Assembly (NCBI RefSeq): GCF_000767835.1
Contig: NZ_JPEN01000109.1
Location: 1 to 50,287, forward strand
DNA: 50,287 nt
From: Streptococcus sinensis
GTDB taxonomy: Bacteria; Bacillota; Bacilli; Lactobacillales; Streptococcaceae
Direction of reading: 5' to 3'
Shown: piece after piece, positions 49,257 through 50,287 of the stretch
Layout of the letters: the number at the start of each line of letters is the position of its first letter
Position numbering within the stretch: position 1 is the first letter of the stretch
Notes under the pieces: model-generated
What the model was told of the DNA's origin: nothing
The model's input: only the letters and a program-made list of their open reading frames with translations
The model's database searches: none
Translations under genes and position numbers: made by a program

Positions 49257-49760
49257 ATGAAACTCGCCGATAAATTATTTGGACTAAGAAAAGAAAAAGG
49301 CTGGTCACAAGAAAAACTGGCTGAACAGATCAATGTCTCTCGCCAGAGCATTTCCAAGTGGGAATCTGGCCAAGCACTGCCCGAGCTGGAAAAAATTGTA
49401 GAACTGAGCAAGATTTTCTAGGTGACGACAGATTATCTACTTTTAGAAGAAAATGACAAGCCGGAAATAAAACCCGTCCTCTCAAAAGACGAAAAAGACC
49501 GCTACTATAAGCAAGTAAAATCTTATGGCTTCTGGCATATTTTGTATATTCTTGTATCAGCCTTGGCTATTTATCTCTTTTCCGCAGGTTCTATCTTTCC
49601 AGCAAAATTCACTGTCCTGGTCTGGTTAACTTTTTTCCTCCTAGTCGCATCAGCAATGGCTATTAACAAGGCGCTAAAGATTAAGGAAAAGTATCTGGAC
49701 AAGGTTATCGGCTTTGATGATTCTAAAAAAGAAGATGCTAAAGATGAAACTAAAAACTGA
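49257..49760 (+). pseudogene. XRE-family regulator with membrane segments, interrupted by an in-frame TAG
   Basis: Reading from the ATG at 49257 (AAGGAGG 8 nt upstream) gives a helix-turn-helix domain ([22 protein letters not shown]). A TAG is at codon 55 (49419-49421), and after it the same frame continues to 49760. The continuation has VTTDYLLLEEND, which normally ends the HTH domain, then two membrane helices and a charged tail. Without the TAG it is a normal 167-residue protein. A GTG follows the TAG directly, so reinitiation is conceivable but lacks a ribosome binding site. The most likely reading is a nonsense mutation. Confidence 0.85.
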
Positions 49761-50287
49761 CAATCCCATACCCGTCAAAACTCGTCTGAAAGAACTCTTT
49801 GGCGACTGGCTCTTCATCTCGGGCTACCTCATTGCTCTTTTTTTACTAGCTATGGGTCTTTACTATCTGATTCTAGGAGACATTCCTGTATTCACTGAAG
49901 CCCAGAGCCAGCTTCTGGCTTTTTCTACCTCAGTCCTGCCTCTAACTATCATCTTTGCTTGGCTAGACTATCGAAAAGGCAGTTTTGGCAAGTGTTGGGC
50001 AGGTTTACAGTTGGTTTACAAATATAGGAGCCTTTCCCACAGCCTTTTGCGCTCTGCTATCAAGTTTTTCCCTTGGCAACTGGGACATATGGGAGCTATC
50101 CGTAGTGCTTATCAAGCAGATACCCTGTCAATTTTCTTGTCAACTTCAGCAGGGATTCTATTTTTAAGTTTTTTGCTGATGGGACTGCTTCGCAAGGACA
50201 AACGTCATCCAGCTGATTTGCTTGCTGGAACACAAGTTCAGCTCAAAAATTCAAAACAGAGTCTGGGACAAAAGTCCGACCTCAAAT
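49744..50287 (+). CDS. RDD-family membrane protein, partial (runs off the window)
   Basis: An open frame from the ATG at 49744 (another in frame at 49735) overlaps the end of the XRE gene by 17 nt and reaches the window edge without a stop. The visible 181 residues have three or four hydrophobic helices and the RDD pattern (KTRLKELFGDWLFISGYL, and RHPADLLAGTQV near the end). RDD proteins normally end soon after DLLAGTQV. The following KNSKQSLGQKSDLK, encoded by sequence around GTCTGGGACAAAAGTCC, may be read-through into an intergenic repeat. It probably forms a two-gene unit with the XRE regulator. Confidence 0.75.
   Translation, partial: MKLKTDNPIPVKTRLKELFGDWLFISGYLIALFLLAMGLYYLILGDIPVFTEAQSQLLAFSTSVLPLTIIFAWLDYRKGSFGKCWAGLQLVYKYRSLSHSLLRSAIKFFPWQLGHMGAIRSAYQADTLSIFLSTSAGILFLSFLLMGLLRKDKRHPADLLAGTQVQLKNSKQSLGQKSDLK

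Overview
The window is a stretch of chromosome from a Streptococcus of the mitis/sanguinis group, most like S. gordonii or S. sanguinis. The protein sequences point there (RpoB, RpoC, SpxA2, Wzg-Wzh-Wzd-Wze, WchA, WchF), as do the gene order (spxA2-recA-cinA, ireB-ruvX, nrdD-nrdG) and many extended -10 promoters (TGnTATAAT). The species call is inferred from remembered homologues, not from a search. I found no rRNA, tRNA, CRISPR array or insertion sequence.

Layout. 0-12.6 kb is housekeeping: rpoC and rpoB (minus), pbp1b (minus), then tyrS and rlmA (plus). 12.6-30.5 kb is a Wzx/Wzy-type surface polysaccharide (capsule or receptor polysaccharide) locus on the minus strand. Its promoter lies near 30.53 kb and it reads wzg-wzh-wzd-wze-wchA-wchF-licD-ispD/tarI-like-SDR-GT2-GT4-wzy-GT2-HAD protein-wzx-wecB. 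The regulatory and first-sugar genes (24.2-30.5 kb) are conserved. The distal part (13.8-21.5 kb) is visibly AT-rich and looks like the exchangeable, serotype-specific part. 30.8-34.9 kb is the anaerobic ribonucleotide reductase operon (nrdD, a 46-aa ORF, two tandem GNAT genes, nrdG) behind a pair of NrdR boxes. 35-38.4 kb holds a predicted competence-regulated pair (48-aa ORF plus 12-TM membrane protein) and a cardiolipin synthase. 38.4-42.8 kb holds three lipoprotein genes, folC and the ireB-ruvX-DUF1292 operon. 42.9-46 kb holds spxA2, recA and cinA, with a SigX (cin-box) promoter before cinA. 46-50.3 kb holds accessory genes (two XRE-TM regulators, one broken; a GNAT; a frameshifted CPBP protease; a partial RDD protein) around tag and ruvA.

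How the genes work together. The polysaccharide locus predicts a Glc-1-P primer (WchA) extended with rhamnose (WchF and probably a second rhamnosyltransferase). A ManNAc residue is likely (WecB, with no dehydrogenase beside it). A CDP-activated phospho-substituent is also likely, made by the cytidylyltransferase and SDR and attached by LicD. Wzx and Wzy flip and polymerise, and Wzg-Wzh-Wzd-Wze control length and attachment. The most interesting regulatory signals are the matching TCCGAATA cin-boxes before cinA and before the 48-aa ORF/membrane-protein pair, the NrdR box pair that also forms a terminator-like inverted repeat, a promoter embedded in the tyrS terminator that predicts a leaderless rlmA mRNA, and a terminator-like hairpin in the rpoB leader.
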